NCBI GenBank assembly: GCA_024579835.1
Contig: CP102060.1
Coordinates: 1,178,001 to 1,242,000 of the forward strand
Length of the DNA: 64,000 bases
From: Clostridiaceae bacterium HFYG-1003
GTDB lineage: Bacteria > Bacillota > Clostridia > Clostridiales > Clostridiaceae
Direction of reading: 5' to 3'
Shown here: piece after piece, positions 17,079 through 25,568 of the stretch
Layout of the letters: every line of letters begins with the position of its first letter
How positions within the stretch are numbered: position 1 is the first letter of the stretch
The notes under the pieces: generated by a model
Database searches by the model: none
What the model was told of the DNA's origin: nothing
Seen by the model: only the letters and a program-made list of their open reading frames with translations
Translations under genes and position numbers: made by a program

Positions 17079-17939
17079 ATGGAAACTACCAACCTGGATC
17101 TGATGAGGATCATCCAGTCCAAGTTTACGCGACTGTCCAAAGGTCAGAAAATGATCGCCGACTTTATTTTGAAGCATTATGACAAGGCCGCCTTCATGAC
17201 AGCTGCCAAATTGGGGCAGAATGTCGGCGTCTCTGAATCCACGGTGGTTCGCTTTGCGATTGAACTGGGCTATGAGGGCTATCCGGAACTGCAAAAATCA
17301 CTGCAGGAACTGGTTAAGACCAAACTGACCGCGGTTCAGCGCCTGGAACTGACCAATGATCTGGTGGATGAGGAAAATGCGCTGAAAAGTGTGCTCAAGG
17401 CTGATATGGAAAACATCCGAACCACCATGGAAAAGGTAAACCAGAGAACCTTTGATGCCTTTGTCGACCATATCGTCAATGCCAACAAAGTATATATCAT
17501 CGGCCTGCGCAGCTCCTCCGCGCTGTCGGAATTCCTCGGTTTCTACCTGAATCTGATTTTGAACAACGTTCTTGTGCTGCAGCATGGGATGAGCGACATT
17601 TATGAGCAAATGCTCCATCTGGGACCCAATGATGTCATTATCGGCATCGGTTTCCCGCGCTATTCGATCAAAACAGTCCAGATCCTGAAATTTGCCCGCG
17701 GCCGCGGCGCTAAGGTGCTGTGCCTGACGGATTCGCTGTTGTCGCCACTGGCAGCCATTTCTGATCTGACGGTCATCGCTCAGAGCAACATGGCTTCCTT
17801 CGTCGATTCGCTGGTAGCACCCATGTCGATTATCAACGCCATCATCATCTCAGTCGGTTTGAAGCGCCGCCAGGCAGTCAGCGAAACGTTCTCCAAGCTG
17901 GAAGAAATCTGGGAAGAGAACAAAGTATTCCTGACCTGA
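17079..17939 (+). CDS. MurR/RpiR family transcriptional regulator
   Basis: This DNA-binding regulator has an N-terminal RpiR helix-turn-helix domain (QKMIADFILKHYDKAAFMTAAKL, written here in part; then GVSESTVVRFAIELGYEGYPEL) and a C-terminal SIS domain that binds a phosphosugar (VYIIGLRSSSALSEF and IIGIGFPRYS). It is 286 aa long. No sugar gene is adjacent, so its ligand and targets are unknown. It starts six bases after mnmM and ends in a strong terminator. Confidence 0.9.
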   Translation: METTNLDLMRIIQSKFTRLSKGQKMIADFILKHYDKAAFMTAAKLGQNVGVSESTVVRFAIELGYEGYPELQKSLQELVKTKLTAVQRLELTNDLVDEENALKSVLKADMENIRTTMEKVNQRTFDAFVDHIVNANKVYIIGLRSSSALSEFLGFYLNLILNNVLVLQHGMSDIYEQMLHLGPNDVIIGIGFPRYSIKTVQILKFARGRGAKVLCLTDSLLSPLAAISDLTVIAQSNMASFVDSLVAPMSIINAIIISVGLKRRQAVSETFSKLEEIWEENKVFLT

Positions 17940-17970
17940 TGTTCAGCGGACATCAACTGATGTCGTTCCA

Positions 17971-18013
17971 CGGTGTCCAAAAACCACCCGGTTTTTGGAC
18001 ACCGTTGTTTTTT
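17971..18013 (+). terminator. Strong terminator after the RpiR gene
   Basis: A perfect 15-bp stem, CGGTGTCCAAAAACC at 17971-17985 with its complement at 17990-18004, surrounds a 4-base loop and is followed by TTGTTTTTT. Confidence 0.9.
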
Positions 18014-18225
18014 GCTTATATCGATAAGTGACAACTTATGCTTATTATTAAAAGTCCATTTGTAATGGGTTAAATTTTCTGAAATTTACTTATCAGAGCG
18101 ATAACTTTCGCCGATTTTATCAAACTAACATTTGAGTTCTTGGCCTTTTTTAAAATTTTGTGAACGAAAATTACAGAAAGGTAGTTTATGTAAATGTTTT
18201 TATGCAAAGGTGGTAAAGTTTGATT

Positions 18226-18254
18226 TTGACCTTACAAAACGGACATTTGATAGT
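18226..18254 (+). promoter_or_regulatory. Candidate gdhA promoter
   Basis: TTGACC at 18226-18231 and GATAGT at 18249-18254 are separated by 17 bases. TAGTAA two bases later is an alternative -10. The leader to the ATG would be about 42 bases. Confidence 0.5.
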
Positions 18255-18302
18255 AAAATGTTTATGTAAGCAGTAACATTCATGTTTAGGAGGTTATCAT
18301 TC

Positions 18303-19670
18303 ATGGCAAACAACATCATGGCACCAAAAGAATATATTGAAAGTGTCCTTGAGGATGTCAAAAAAAGAAACGCCAACGAACCAGAATTCATCCAGGCGGT
18401 GGAAGAAGTCTTCCATTCACTGAAACCAATTCTGGAACAGCACCCTGAGTACATCGAAAACAACCTGCTCTCGCGGTTTGTAGAACCCGAGCGGCAGATC
18501 ATGTTTAAGGTTCCGTGGAGAGATGATGCAGGCAACCTGCATGTCAACAGAGGCTACCGTGTTCAGTTCAACGGCGCCATCGGACCCTACAAGGGCGGTC
18601 TGAGATTCCAGCCCAATGTTTATCTTGGAATTATTAAATTCCTCGGATTCGAACAGATCCTGAAAAACTCCCTGACCGGTCTCCCGATCGGCGGCGGAAA
18701 AGGTGGAGCTGACTTCGACCCGACTGGCAAATCCGATGCTGAAATCCGTCGTTTCTGCGAAAGCTTCATGATGGAACTGTATCGCCACATCGGACCGGAC
18801 GTTGACGTACCGGCTGGTGACATGGGTGTTGCAGGAAGAGAAATCGGATACCTGTATGGAACCTATAAGAGAATTAAGGGCGTATTCGAGAACGGCGTTC
18901 TGACCGGAAAAGGCATCCCTTACGGCGGATCCCTGATTCGTCCGGAAGCAACCGGTTTCGGTATCGCTTACTTCTGCAATGAGATCCTCAAGCACGAGAA
19001 TGACACTATGGAAGGCAAAACTGTGGCCGTTTCCGGATTCGGCAACGTTTCATGGGGCGCCTGCATGAAGGTCAGCCACCTCGGTGGTAAAGTCGTTACA
19101 TTGTCCGGACCGGACGGATACATCTATGATCCGAACGGCGTCAACACCCCGGAAAAATGGAACTACATGGTCGAGATGAGAAACTCAGGCCGCAACAAGG
19201 TCAAGGACTACGCTGACAAATTCGGCGTGGAATTCTTCCCCGGAGAAAAACCATGGGGCAGAAAAGTTGACATCATCATGCCCTGCGCAATGCAGAATGA
19301 CATCCGCATTGAACACGCTGAGCAGATTGTTGCCAACGGCATCAAGTACATCTGTGAAGGCGCCAACATGCCTTGCACCAATGAAGCAGTAAACTACTTC
19401 CAGGAAAAGGGCCTCATCGTCGGACCTTCCAAGGCAGCCAATGCCGGTGGAGTTTCCGTTTCCGCTCTGGAAATGGCTCAGAACTCCATGAGATTCTCCT
19501 GGACCGAAGAAGAAGTAGATGCCAAGCTGAAGCAGATCATGTTCAACATCCACAAGAACGCCATGGACGCCGCTGAAAAATACGGCTTCGGCTACAACCT
19601 CGTGGCTGGCGCTAACCTCGCTGGATTTGACAAAGTTGCCAAGGCAATGATGGCTCAGGGCGATTACTAA
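18303..19670 (+). CDS. gdhA: Glutamate dehydrogenase (NADP-type family)
   Basis: This enzyme interconverts glutamate and 2-oxoglutarate plus ammonia; it is hexameric and cytosolic. Signatures are GPYKGGLRFQPNV, LPIGGGKGGADFDPTGKSD with the catalytic Lys, and VSGFGNVSWGA for the dinucleotide. The 455-aa length fits the bacterial small class. ATG 18303 follows AGGAGG; the upstream frame adds seven unlikely residues. Arginine codons are mostly AGA, with CGT and CGC and no CGG seen, unlike neighbours rich in CGG, which suggests very high expression. It is monocistronic, with its own promoter and terminator, fitting amino-acid fermentation. Confidence 0.96.
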   Translation: MANNIMAPKEYIESVLEDVKKRNANEPEFIQAVEEVFHSLKPILEQHPEYIENNLLSRFVEPERQIMFKVPWRDDAGNLHVNRGYRVQFNGAIGPYKGGLRFQPNVYLGIIKFLGFEQILKNSLTGLPIGGGKGGADFDPTGKSDAEIRRFCESFMMELYRHIGPDVDVPAGDMGVAGREIGYLYGTYKRIKGVFENGVLTGKGIPYGGSLIRPEATGFGIAYFCNEILKHENDTMEGKTVAVSGFGNVSWGACMKVSHLGGKVVTLSGPDGYIYDPNGVNTPEKWNYMVEMRNSGRNKVKDYADKFGVEFFPGEKPWGRKVDIIMPCAMQNDIRIEHAEQIVANGIKYICEGANMPCTNEAVNYFQEKGLIVGPSKAANAGGVSVSALEMAQNSMRFSWTEEEVDAKLKQIMFNIHKNAMDAAEKYGFGYNLVAGANLAGFDKVAKAMMAQGDY

Positions 19671-20024
19671 GAATCATTTTTCCCATTAAAGATTAAAGAA
19701 CATCAAAAAAACCAGACACGTGAGATCATATGGTGTGGCTCTCGCAAGTCTGGTTTTTCTTTTTTTGCAGGATGGATCCATGAACCTGCACGCCATTTTT
19801 GTATGAGAAGCCCCGGAATCTGCTGACAATGCTCAGAATCGCAGAATCATCGAGCTGCCGCTACTGCGACCATTGAGTCGGCAGCGAAGGATTTCAACCA
19901 CATTGTTCGGATGGAGCAGCCGTCTGGGACAGGCGGTGGATGCAAATTAGGAGCAGGTGTTGTATATTGAAAAAGAAAGGTCTGTTAAGCAGACTCAAAC
20001 TCAAAGAAGGATAAGGTAATCTCA
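19671..20024. other. Intergenic region after gdhA
   Basis: After the gdhA terminator (19705-19766) about 250 bases remain before the flavoprotein gene. They hold no open frame of note and no motif I recognise. A weak TATATT lies near 19963 and could be a -10 element. Confidence 0.4.
19705..19766 (+). terminator. Terminator after gdhA
   Basis: AAAAAACCAGAC at 19705-19716 region pairs with GTCTGGTTTTT at 19748-19758, with an inner CGTGAG/CTCTCG stem, followed by TTTTTTT. Confidence 0.8.
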
Positions 20025-21233
20025 TTGAAAGTACTGATCGTTGGCGCAGGAGCGTCCGGAATGATGGCCGCCATCGCGGCGGCGGGCTGCGGTCATGAAG
20101 TGACCGTGCTGGAACGTAATAAAATAATCGGCAGGAAACTGTATATCACGGGCAAAGGGCGCTGCAATGTGACCAATGCTTCTGATATCAGTGATTTTTT
20201 CCCATCCATTCCACGCAATCCGGAATTTCTGTATTCCGCGCTTTATACATACTCCAATGTTCAGCTGATGGACTGGCTCAGAGAAAGAGGACTGAAGCTG
20301 AAAACAGAGCGGGGTCAGCGGGTATTTCCACTGTCGGACAAAAGCTCCGATGTAATCGGCGTCTTTCGACGGGAGCTGGAGCGGCTGGGCGTAACCATTG
20401 AATATGAAACCCAGGTCCAGGGCATTCGCCATACCGGCGGACAGATTACCGGACTGGTGACCAGCCGGGGACTCAAGACGGCGGATCATTACATTCTGGC
20501 AGCGGGAGGCGGCAGTTACCCTCTGACCGGATCCGACGGCGGCATTCTGGGAATGCTAAAAGGTCTGGGCATCAAAACTCAGCCGTTTACGCCCAGTCTG
20601 ATCCCGCTGACGGTCAAAGAACCCGAGGTTGTTCAGCTGGCCGGGGTTTCCCTGAAGAACGTGACATTTACGCTGCTGGAAGGCAAACGGGTCCTTTATC
20701 AGGAGTTGGGCGAGATGCTGTTTACCCATGACGGAGTATCCGGTCCGCTGGTACTGTCAGCCAGCTGTCTGCGGACGCAGGGTTCTATGCATTGTGAAAT
20801 TGACCTGAAACCGGGACTGACGGAAGAAATGCTGGATGCCAGAATCCTGCGCGATTTTGCCAAATATCAGAACAAAGATTTGGCGAATGGCCTGTCCGAT
20901 CTTCTGATCGGCCGGCTGATTCCCCTGATTCTGGAGCGGGCAAAGATTCCGCCCGATACCAAGGTTCATTCAGTGACAAAGCAGCAGCGCCGCGCGCTGC
21001 TTGAGTCGATCAAGCATCTGACCTTTACCGTAAAGGGCACGCGGCCCCTGGCGGAAGCTATCATTTCCCGCGGAGGAGTCGATGTGTCGGAAGTCGATCC
21101 TTCCACGATGAAACTGATCCGCTATTCCAACGGATCCGTCTGCGGTGAACTCATCGATGTCGATGCCTTTACCGGAGGCTACAATTTGCAGATTGCCATC
21201 TCGACGGGCCATCTGGCGGGGGTAAGCCTATGA
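20025..21233 (+). CDS. NAD(P)/FAD-dependent oxidoreductase, HI0933 family
   Basis: The protein is a flavoprotein of the HI0933/YhiN family, whose physiological reaction is mostly unknown. The FAD-binding site VGAGASGMMAAIAA is at the N-terminus, followed by IIGRKLYITGKGRCNVTN, a family hallmark. AAGGGSYPLTGSDGG and the C-terminal GGYNLQIAISTGHLAG are also typical. It is 402 aa long and starts at TTG 20025, with AAGG upstream. In Clostridia it often leads a group with cmk, plsC and ispH; here only aroH and ispH follow. Confidence 0.88.
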   Translation: MKVLIVGAGASGMMAAIAAAGCGHEVTVLERNKIIGRKLYITGKGRCNVTNASDISDFFPSIPRNPEFLYSALYTYSNVQLMDWLRERGLKLKTERGQRVFPLSDKSSDVIGVFRRELERLGVTIEYETQVQGIRHTGGQITGLVTSRGLKTADHYILAAGGGSYPLTGSDGGILGMLKGLGIKTQPFTPSLIPLTVKEPEVVQLAGVSLKNVTFTLLEGKRVLYQELGEMLFTHDGVSGPLVLSASCLRTQGSMHCEIDLKPGLTEEMLDARILRDFAKYQNKDLANGLSDLLIGRLIPLILERAKIPPDTKVHSVTKQQRRALLESIKHLTFTVKGTRPLAEAIISRGGVDVSEVDPSTMKLIRYSNGSVCGELIDVDAFTGGYNLQIAISTGHLAGVSL

Positions 21234-21592
21234 TCGCGCTGCGGGGAGCTACCACAGTAACTGCCAATGAAGCCGAAAACCTACGCGAGCGGACACTGGA
21301 ACTTTGGGATCGAATTCGTCAGGCAAACTCCTTTGAACCGGAAGATATCGTATCGGTGATTTTCACCTGCACCCGGGACATCGACTGCGACTATCCGGGG
21401 AAGTATGTTCGACTGGAACGAGGTCTGACGCGAGCCTCCCTTCTGCATTTCAATGAAATGAATGTAGTCGGGACCCTGCCTATGTGCATCCGCATTCAGA
21501 TCCAGCTTGATCTGCCCAAAGACCGCCGGACCATTCCGGTATATCTGCATGAAGCCGCCTCGCTGCGTCCGGATCTGACACCGATTGACTGA
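21230..21592 (+). CDS. aroH: Chorismate mutase, AroH class
   Basis: AroH-type chorismate mutase converts chorismate to prephenate for Phe and Tyr synthesis. The 120-aa protein matches the monofunctional Bacillus type: ALRGATTVTANEAENL with the active-site Arg, then FTCTRDID and the RIQIQL core strand. It starts with an ATGA overlap with the flavoprotein gene, so the two are cotranscribed. No other aromatic pathway gene is nearby. Confidence 0.92.
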   Translation: MIALRGATTVTANEAENLRERTLELWDRIRQANSFEPEDIVSVIFTCTRDIDCDYPGKYVRLERGLTRASLLHFNEMNVVGTLPMCIRIQIQLDLPKDRRTIPVYLHEAASLRPDLTPID

Positions 21593-21664
21593 CCCGGGCC
21601 TGAAAGCGGGCCGGCGGGATGGGATGCCAACGCCCGACGAACCCGTGTTTTATCATGGGTAAGG

Positions 21665-21693
21665 TGGAAATTCAGCCCGTTTTCATGTATAAT
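21665..21693 (+). promoter_or_regulatory. Candidate ispH promoter
   Basis: TATAAT at 21688-21693 lies 17 bases after a weak TGGAAA at 21665-21670. It is 64 bases before the ispH start. Confidence 0.45.
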
Positions 21694-21757
21694 GTATGAG
21701 TGTTGGAGTGTATCCTGACACGATGAACCAATCGAAGTCGAGGACAGGAGCAGAGCC

Positions 21758-22591
21758 ATGAGAGAAATTATTCTGGCCGATCACGCGGGGTTCTGTTTTG
21801 GCGTTCAGAGGGCTGTAACCAACGCTTTGGATATGAAAAATCCCAAAGGACGGGTTCTGACCTTCGGAGAACTGATCCATAACAGCGATGTGGTGAAGAA
21901 GCTGGAACAAAGCGGAATCCATGCAATTTCTGAAGAAAACTTCGGCAGTGTAACAAAGGATGACACCATATTGATCCGGAGTCACGGTGTGACAAAGGCA
22001 AAACTGGAAGAACTGGGTACGATAACGGATAAAGTCCTGAATCTGACCTGCCCATACGTTACAAACATTCAACGCAAAGTCAGTGAGTATCATGCCAAAG
22101 GCTATCGGATCATCATCCTCGGGGATGCTTCGCATCCGGAAGTCATCGGCATCAACGGCTGGTGCGGCAACAGCGCATTGATTTCCAAGGGAGGGGATGT
22201 TGACTTCACCATCCCGGCGAAATGTTGCGTTGTGGCTCAAACCACCGAACGGCAGTCCAACTGGGAAAAACTCATTGGAACACTGGCCACCCGCACCAAA
22301 GAAATGGTTGCGATCAACACCATCTGTGCCGCCACGGAGCAGCGTCAGACCTCCACCACGAAACTTTCCAGGGAAGTGGATGCGATGGTTGTTATTGGAG
22401 GAAAGCATTCCTCCAATACGACGAAGCTCTATGAGATTTGCAAGACAAACTGCAATCACACTTTCTTTGTGGAAAATGCTGAAGAATTAAAACAATATAT
22501 CGAAGAGCTCAAAGGTTACGAGAAAATTGGAGTCACAGCCGGTGCGTCAACCCCGGACTGGATCATCAAGGAGGCAATTGAACTATTATGA
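21758..22591 (+). CDS. ispH: 4-hydroxy-3-methylbut-2-enyl diphosphate reductase
   Basis: IspH performs the last MEP-pathway step, making IPP and DMAPP, with an oxygen-sensitive iron-sulfur cluster. Cluster ligands are visible in HAGFCFGVQRAV (Cys13), LTCPYV, and NTICAATEQRQT. STPDWIIKEAI closes the protein. It is 277 aa long. In many Clostridia IspH is fused to an S1 protein; here the two are separate genes sharing an ATGA overlap. Confidence 0.95.
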   Translation: MREIILADHAGFCFGVQRAVTNALDMKNPKGRVLTFGELIHNSDVVKKLEQSGIHAISEENFGSVTKDDTILIRSHGVTKAKLEELGTITDKVLNLTCPYVTNIQRKVSEYHAKGYRIIILGDASHPEVIGINGWCGNSALISKGGDVDFTIPAKCCVVAQTTERQSNWEKLIGTLATRTKEMVAINTICAATEQRQTSTTKLSREVDAMVVIGGKHSSNTTKLYEICKTNCNHTFFVENAEELKQYIEELKGYEKIGVTAGASTPDWIIKEAIELL

Positions 22592-23892
22592 ACGACGAAA
22601 TGAGAATTGACGAGAACACTCCGGTGCTGGAAGAAACAACCAACGAAGCCGCAGTGACACAGACTGCGCCTGTCGAAGAGACTGCCGCTCCGGTTGCTGA
22701 AGAAGCAGAAGCCGTGACAGAGGAAGTTGCTGAACTGGTCGCAGAAGAAGTTGTTGAACCGGTTGCAGAAGAAGCGACAGTGGAAGTTTCTGAGCCGGTT
22801 GCAGAAGCCGTTGCAGAAAAGCCCGAAGAAGAAATGACCATGGAAGAACTCATGCAGAAATATGACCATCCGGTTCGGATGGGACAGATCATCAAAGGCA
22901 AAGTCATTCAGCTGGATGACAAAGAAGCCATCATCGCGCTCATCGGAGCCGGCAATGACGGCAAACTTGCCCTTGACGAAGTTTCCTTCGATGATTCAGC
23001 CAAACTGACCGATCTGATGTCCATCGGAGACGAAGTAGAAGCTAAGATCATCCGCCGTCCCATCGAGAATGATTCCTTCTACATCCTGTCTGTAAAAGAA
23101 GTACAGCGCGAAGCATCCAAGGATGAGCTTCTGGCCGTTCTGGGCAAGGATGAAACCATCCCGGCCAGAGTCAAGGAAGCAGTCAAGGGCGGTCTGGTTG
23201 CCTTCTACAAGGGTCATCGCATCTTCATCCCGGCTTCCCATGTCGATGTTAACTCAGTCCGCGACCTCAAGCAGTTTGTTGGTCAGGAAATTGACATCAA
23301 CGTTATCGAGGCAGAAGAAAGAAGAGGCTCAACCCGCATTGTCGGATCCCGCAAGAAGCATATGCTCAAAGAGAAACAGGCGCTGGAAGGCAAGACCTGG
23401 GAAGAACTGGAAGTCGATCAGGTTCATGAAGGCCGCGTGGAGCGCCTCACAGACTTTGGCGCATTCATCAGCATTAACGGCGTGGATGGACTGCTCCACA
23501 TTTCAGAAATCACCCACGGCAAGATTCCAAAGCCATCCTCCGTTCTGAAGGTCGGTGACATGGTTCAGGTCAAGATCATCGGCATTGACAAGGAGAACAA
23601 AAAGCTGTCGCTCTCCATGAAGGCTCTTCAGGAAGATCCCTGGAAGAACATTTCCGAGAAGTACCCGAATGAATCCATCGTACTTGGCAAAGTGGTCCGC
23701 TTCACGGACTTCGGCGCGTTCATCGAACTGGAACCCGGCGTCGACGGACTGGCTCATATCTCCCAGCTGTCCCATGCCAGAGTGGAAAAGCCCAGCGATG
23801 TACTGACCATTGGGGACACCATCAAGGTCATGGTCCTGGATTCCAATGAAAAGGACAAGAAAGTATCCCTCAGCGTGAAGGCTGTCGAATAA
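22588..23892 (+). CDS. rpsA: S1-domain protein (ribosomal protein S1-like) with acidic N-terminal extension
   Basis: The protein resembles ribosomal protein S1, which helps mRNA binding and translation. Four S1 repeats follow one another from about residue 90: a divergent first pair, then VHEGRVERLTDFGAFISING and VLGKVVRFTDFGAFIELEPG in the last two. Residues 8-85 form a low-complexity extension rich in Glu, Ala and Val (repeats of the type VAEEVxEPVAEE), of unknown role. It overlaps ispH by four bases. Codon use includes AGA and lacks rare codons, fitting high expression. A strong terminator follows. Confidence 0.9.
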   Translation: MNDEMRIDENTPVLEETTNEAAVTQTAPVEETAAPVAEEAEAVTEEVAELVAEEVVEPVAEEATVEVSEPVAEAVAEKPEEEMTMEELMQKYDHPVRMGQIIKGKVIQLDDKEAIIALIGAGNDGKLALDEVSFDDSAKLTDLMSIGDEVEAKIIRRPIENDSFYILSVKEVQREASKDELLAVLGKDETIPARVKEAVKGGLVAFYKGHRIFIPASHVDVNSVRDLKQFVGQEIDINVIEAEERRGSTRIVGSRKKHMLKEKQALEGKTWEELEVDQVHEGRVERLTDFGAFISINGVDGLLHISEITHGKIPKPSSVLKVGDMVQVKIIGIDKENKKLSLSMKALQEDPWKNISEKYPNESIVLGKVVRFTDFGAFIELEPGVDGLAHISQLSHARVEKPSDVLTIGDTIKVMVLDSNEKDKKVSLSVKAVE

Positions 23893-23916
23893 TCCCGGTT
23901 AAACCGAACATTGCAG

Positions 23917-23946
23917 ACGCACTCCGATTCCGGAGTGCGTTTTTTC
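23917..23946 (+). terminator. Terminator after the S1 gene
   Basis: A perfect 10-bp stem, ACGCACTCCG and CGGAGTGCGT, surrounds an ATTC loop and is followed by a T-run. Confidence 0.9.
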
Positions 23947-24147
23947 GCGTAGCCCCCAGCCGCTCATTCAGGCAGTCAACCGGCTTGTGCATCATGAAAT
24001 TCAAAATTCTGAATCCTTTGGAGCACCAGGCGGCACCATTGTCATCTTTTTGAGCAAAATTATATATCAGAACCTGATTTTGGTTTAGAATAAGAGTATT
24101 GAGTGTCCTGCCTGAACCAGGCCAGTAAAAGGGGAGAGGAGACAGCT

Positions 24148-25062
24148 ATGACAGATTTTCAATTACATAACGCCCAAGCAGAGGATCTCCAGAAGTACCC
24201 TGATTTCTTTGCCCGGGCAGCACTGTTTAATACGCTGAATCAACCGGCGCAGCCCCAGACATTTGATCAGAATTTTATCTCGCGGATGACAGCCCGTTCC
24301 GTGGACAAGCTGGTGTTTTATCGCCAGGTGCCGGTATTCTATCTGAACTATAAGAAAGCAGCTGTCGTCCATCCCATCGAAACGATGATTCTCGATGACC
24401 GGGTCGAGGTGCCTCAGGACGAGCTTTACCATTTCATCCGGACTGAATGCTTCGATAAAGTCAGTCTGAAGCTGATGCATGATAAATTTGAATATCATAC
24501 CTGTGACCGGCCGCTGAATGAAAGCGTGCTGGAACATATCGGATTTTTGCGAAAAAAAAACCATCGGGTCATGAATTTGCCTCTGGAGTTTCACCGGAGT
24601 CATCCTCTGTCGGAAGAGATCCTGGAGCACATCCGAATCGCCCCGGTCGAATCCTCTCAGGACATGACCGACCGGGTAAACATTCAAAACGGCGTATTCC
24701 ATGATAAAAGCCGTACGCCGCTGGTCTGGCTCGACGTCCAGACGGAAATGAAGAACAAAAGCTACATTGATCGGCTGTCCCTGCTCCTCAGATGGGATGG
24801 CACCCCCTGTGCCTATGGCCAGATCATCACCAACAGTTCTGCGTTCTATCTGGTCAACTTCGGGGTGCTGCCACCCTATCAGGGCAGAGGACTGGCACAC
24901 ATCCTGCTGGACGCCTTGCTGAACGCTGCCAAAGAGCAGGGCATACGACAGATCATGCTGGAAGTCTATGAGGACAATACCCGGGCCATTTCCCTGTATG
25001 AGGAACACGGCTTCAAGACCATGTACAATAAAAGTCAGTGGATCTACCAGAAAAAACAGTGA
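24148..25062 (+). CDS. GNAT acetyltransferase with N-terminal extension
   Basis: The C-terminal third is a GNAT domain: NFGVLPPYQGRGLAHILLDAL forms the acetyl-CoA site (residues about 244-264), then EVYEDNTRAISLYEEHGF, typical of small-molecule or N-terminal acetyltransferases. The first 180 or so residues are not a fold I recognise and may be a second, degenerate GNAT repeat. ATG 24148 follows GGGGAGAGGAG. The substrate is unknown. The gene is inserted between the S1 gene and miaB, which adjoin in many Clostridia. Confidence 0.8.
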   Translation: MTDFQLHNAQAEDLQKYPDFFARAALFNTLNQPAQPQTFDQNFISRMTARSVDKLVFYRQVPVFYLNYKKAAVVHPIETMILDDRVEVPQDELYHFIRTECFDKVSLKLMHDKFEYHTCDRPLNESVLEHIGFLRKKNHRVMNLPLEFHRSHPLSEEILEHIRIAPVESSQDMTDRVNIQNGVFHDKSRTPLVWLDVQTEMKNKSYIDRLSLLLRWDGTPCAYGQIITNSSAFYLVNFGVLPPYQGRGLAHILLDALLNAAKEQGIRQIMLEVYEDNTRAISLYEEHGFKTMYNKSQWIYQKKQ

Positions 25063-25110
25063 TGCGAAGCTCCTCGGACACCCATTTGAAAATCCTTGCT
25101 GGGAAATTGA

Positions 25111-25182
25111 CCTGTCTCGAGAAGTTAACCTGTCTCGAGAAGTTAACCTGTCATGTGGGATTAACCTGAATCGACGGATAAG
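25111..25182 (+). repeat. 18-bp tandem repeat, four units
   Basis: Two perfect CCTGTCTCGAGAAGTTAA units at 25111-25146 are followed by two degenerate units beginning CCTG, at 25147-25164 and 25165-25182. It sits between a stop codon and its terminator. Confidence 0.88.
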
Positions 25183-25216
25183 CCTGCAGGAGACGGTACG
25201 GAGGAACTGAACTGAT

Positions 25217-25249
25217 ATAAAGATCCTGTCCAACGGGCAGGATCTTTAT
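25217..25249 (+). terminator. Hairpin terminator after the acetyltransferase gene
   Basis: ATAAAGATCCTGTCC pairs with GGGCAGGATCTTTAT (15 bp with one G-T pair) around an AAC loop. The U-tract is contained within the stem, as in bidirectional terminators. Confidence 0.75.
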
Positions 25250-25513
25250 TCATGGCTGGCTAGTGGATGATGGAAGCCAATCCCGGAAGAAACCTGGGAT
25301 CTGGTGAAACCGAATGGATCGAATTCTCTCCGTGCCGCATTTCAATTAGCTCTAGGATTTTTGGGCGTTGGTGAGTAAAATCAGCGAGAGACTCATCGGA
25401 CAGGGACTATCTTCGTTGCTATGAGGATCATTGCTTTGAAGTCTGCTGCTCAAAAGGCTGCCGCTGCTCAAATAGCCGCCCGAAAGACCACCCTCAGGCG
25501 ACTTCCCATAGAA

Positions 25514-25543
25514 TTGGAACAGGTGGTCGATTTCTGTTATAAT
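25514..25543 (+). promoter_or_regulatory. miaB promoter with extended -10
   Basis: TTGGAA at 25514-25519 and TATAAT at 25538-25543 are separated by 18 bases, with TG one base before the -10 hexamer. It lies 26 bases before the start codon. Confidence 0.75.
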
Positions 25544-25568
25544 ATCGAGATAGAAGAGGTGATTTCCC

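Larger units (their letters stand above)
17940..18302. other. AT-rich leader region of gdhA
   Basis: These 363 bases hold the terminator of the RpiR gene, then about 230 strongly AT-rich bases. Features seen are the near-palindrome CTTATATCGATAAG at 18015-18028, a related CTTATcagagcGATAA near 18090, and two copies of GTTTATGTAA. The gdhA promoter lies at its end. No open frame was found. The region looks like a regulated upstream segment of a highly expressed gene. Confidence 0.55.
25063..25568. other. Intergenic region between acetyltransferase and miaB
   Basis: This stretch of about 506 bases holds an 18-bp tandem repeat (25111-25182), a strong hairpin terminator (25217-25249), roughly 260 bases with no recognisable gene, and the miaB promoter (25514-25543). 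Confidence 0.6.

Noticed and set aside
24163-25233. 356-codon minus-strand frame opposite the acetyltransferase gene
   Set aside because: It runs through the 18-bp tandem repeats, lacks a ribosome site and resembles no protein.
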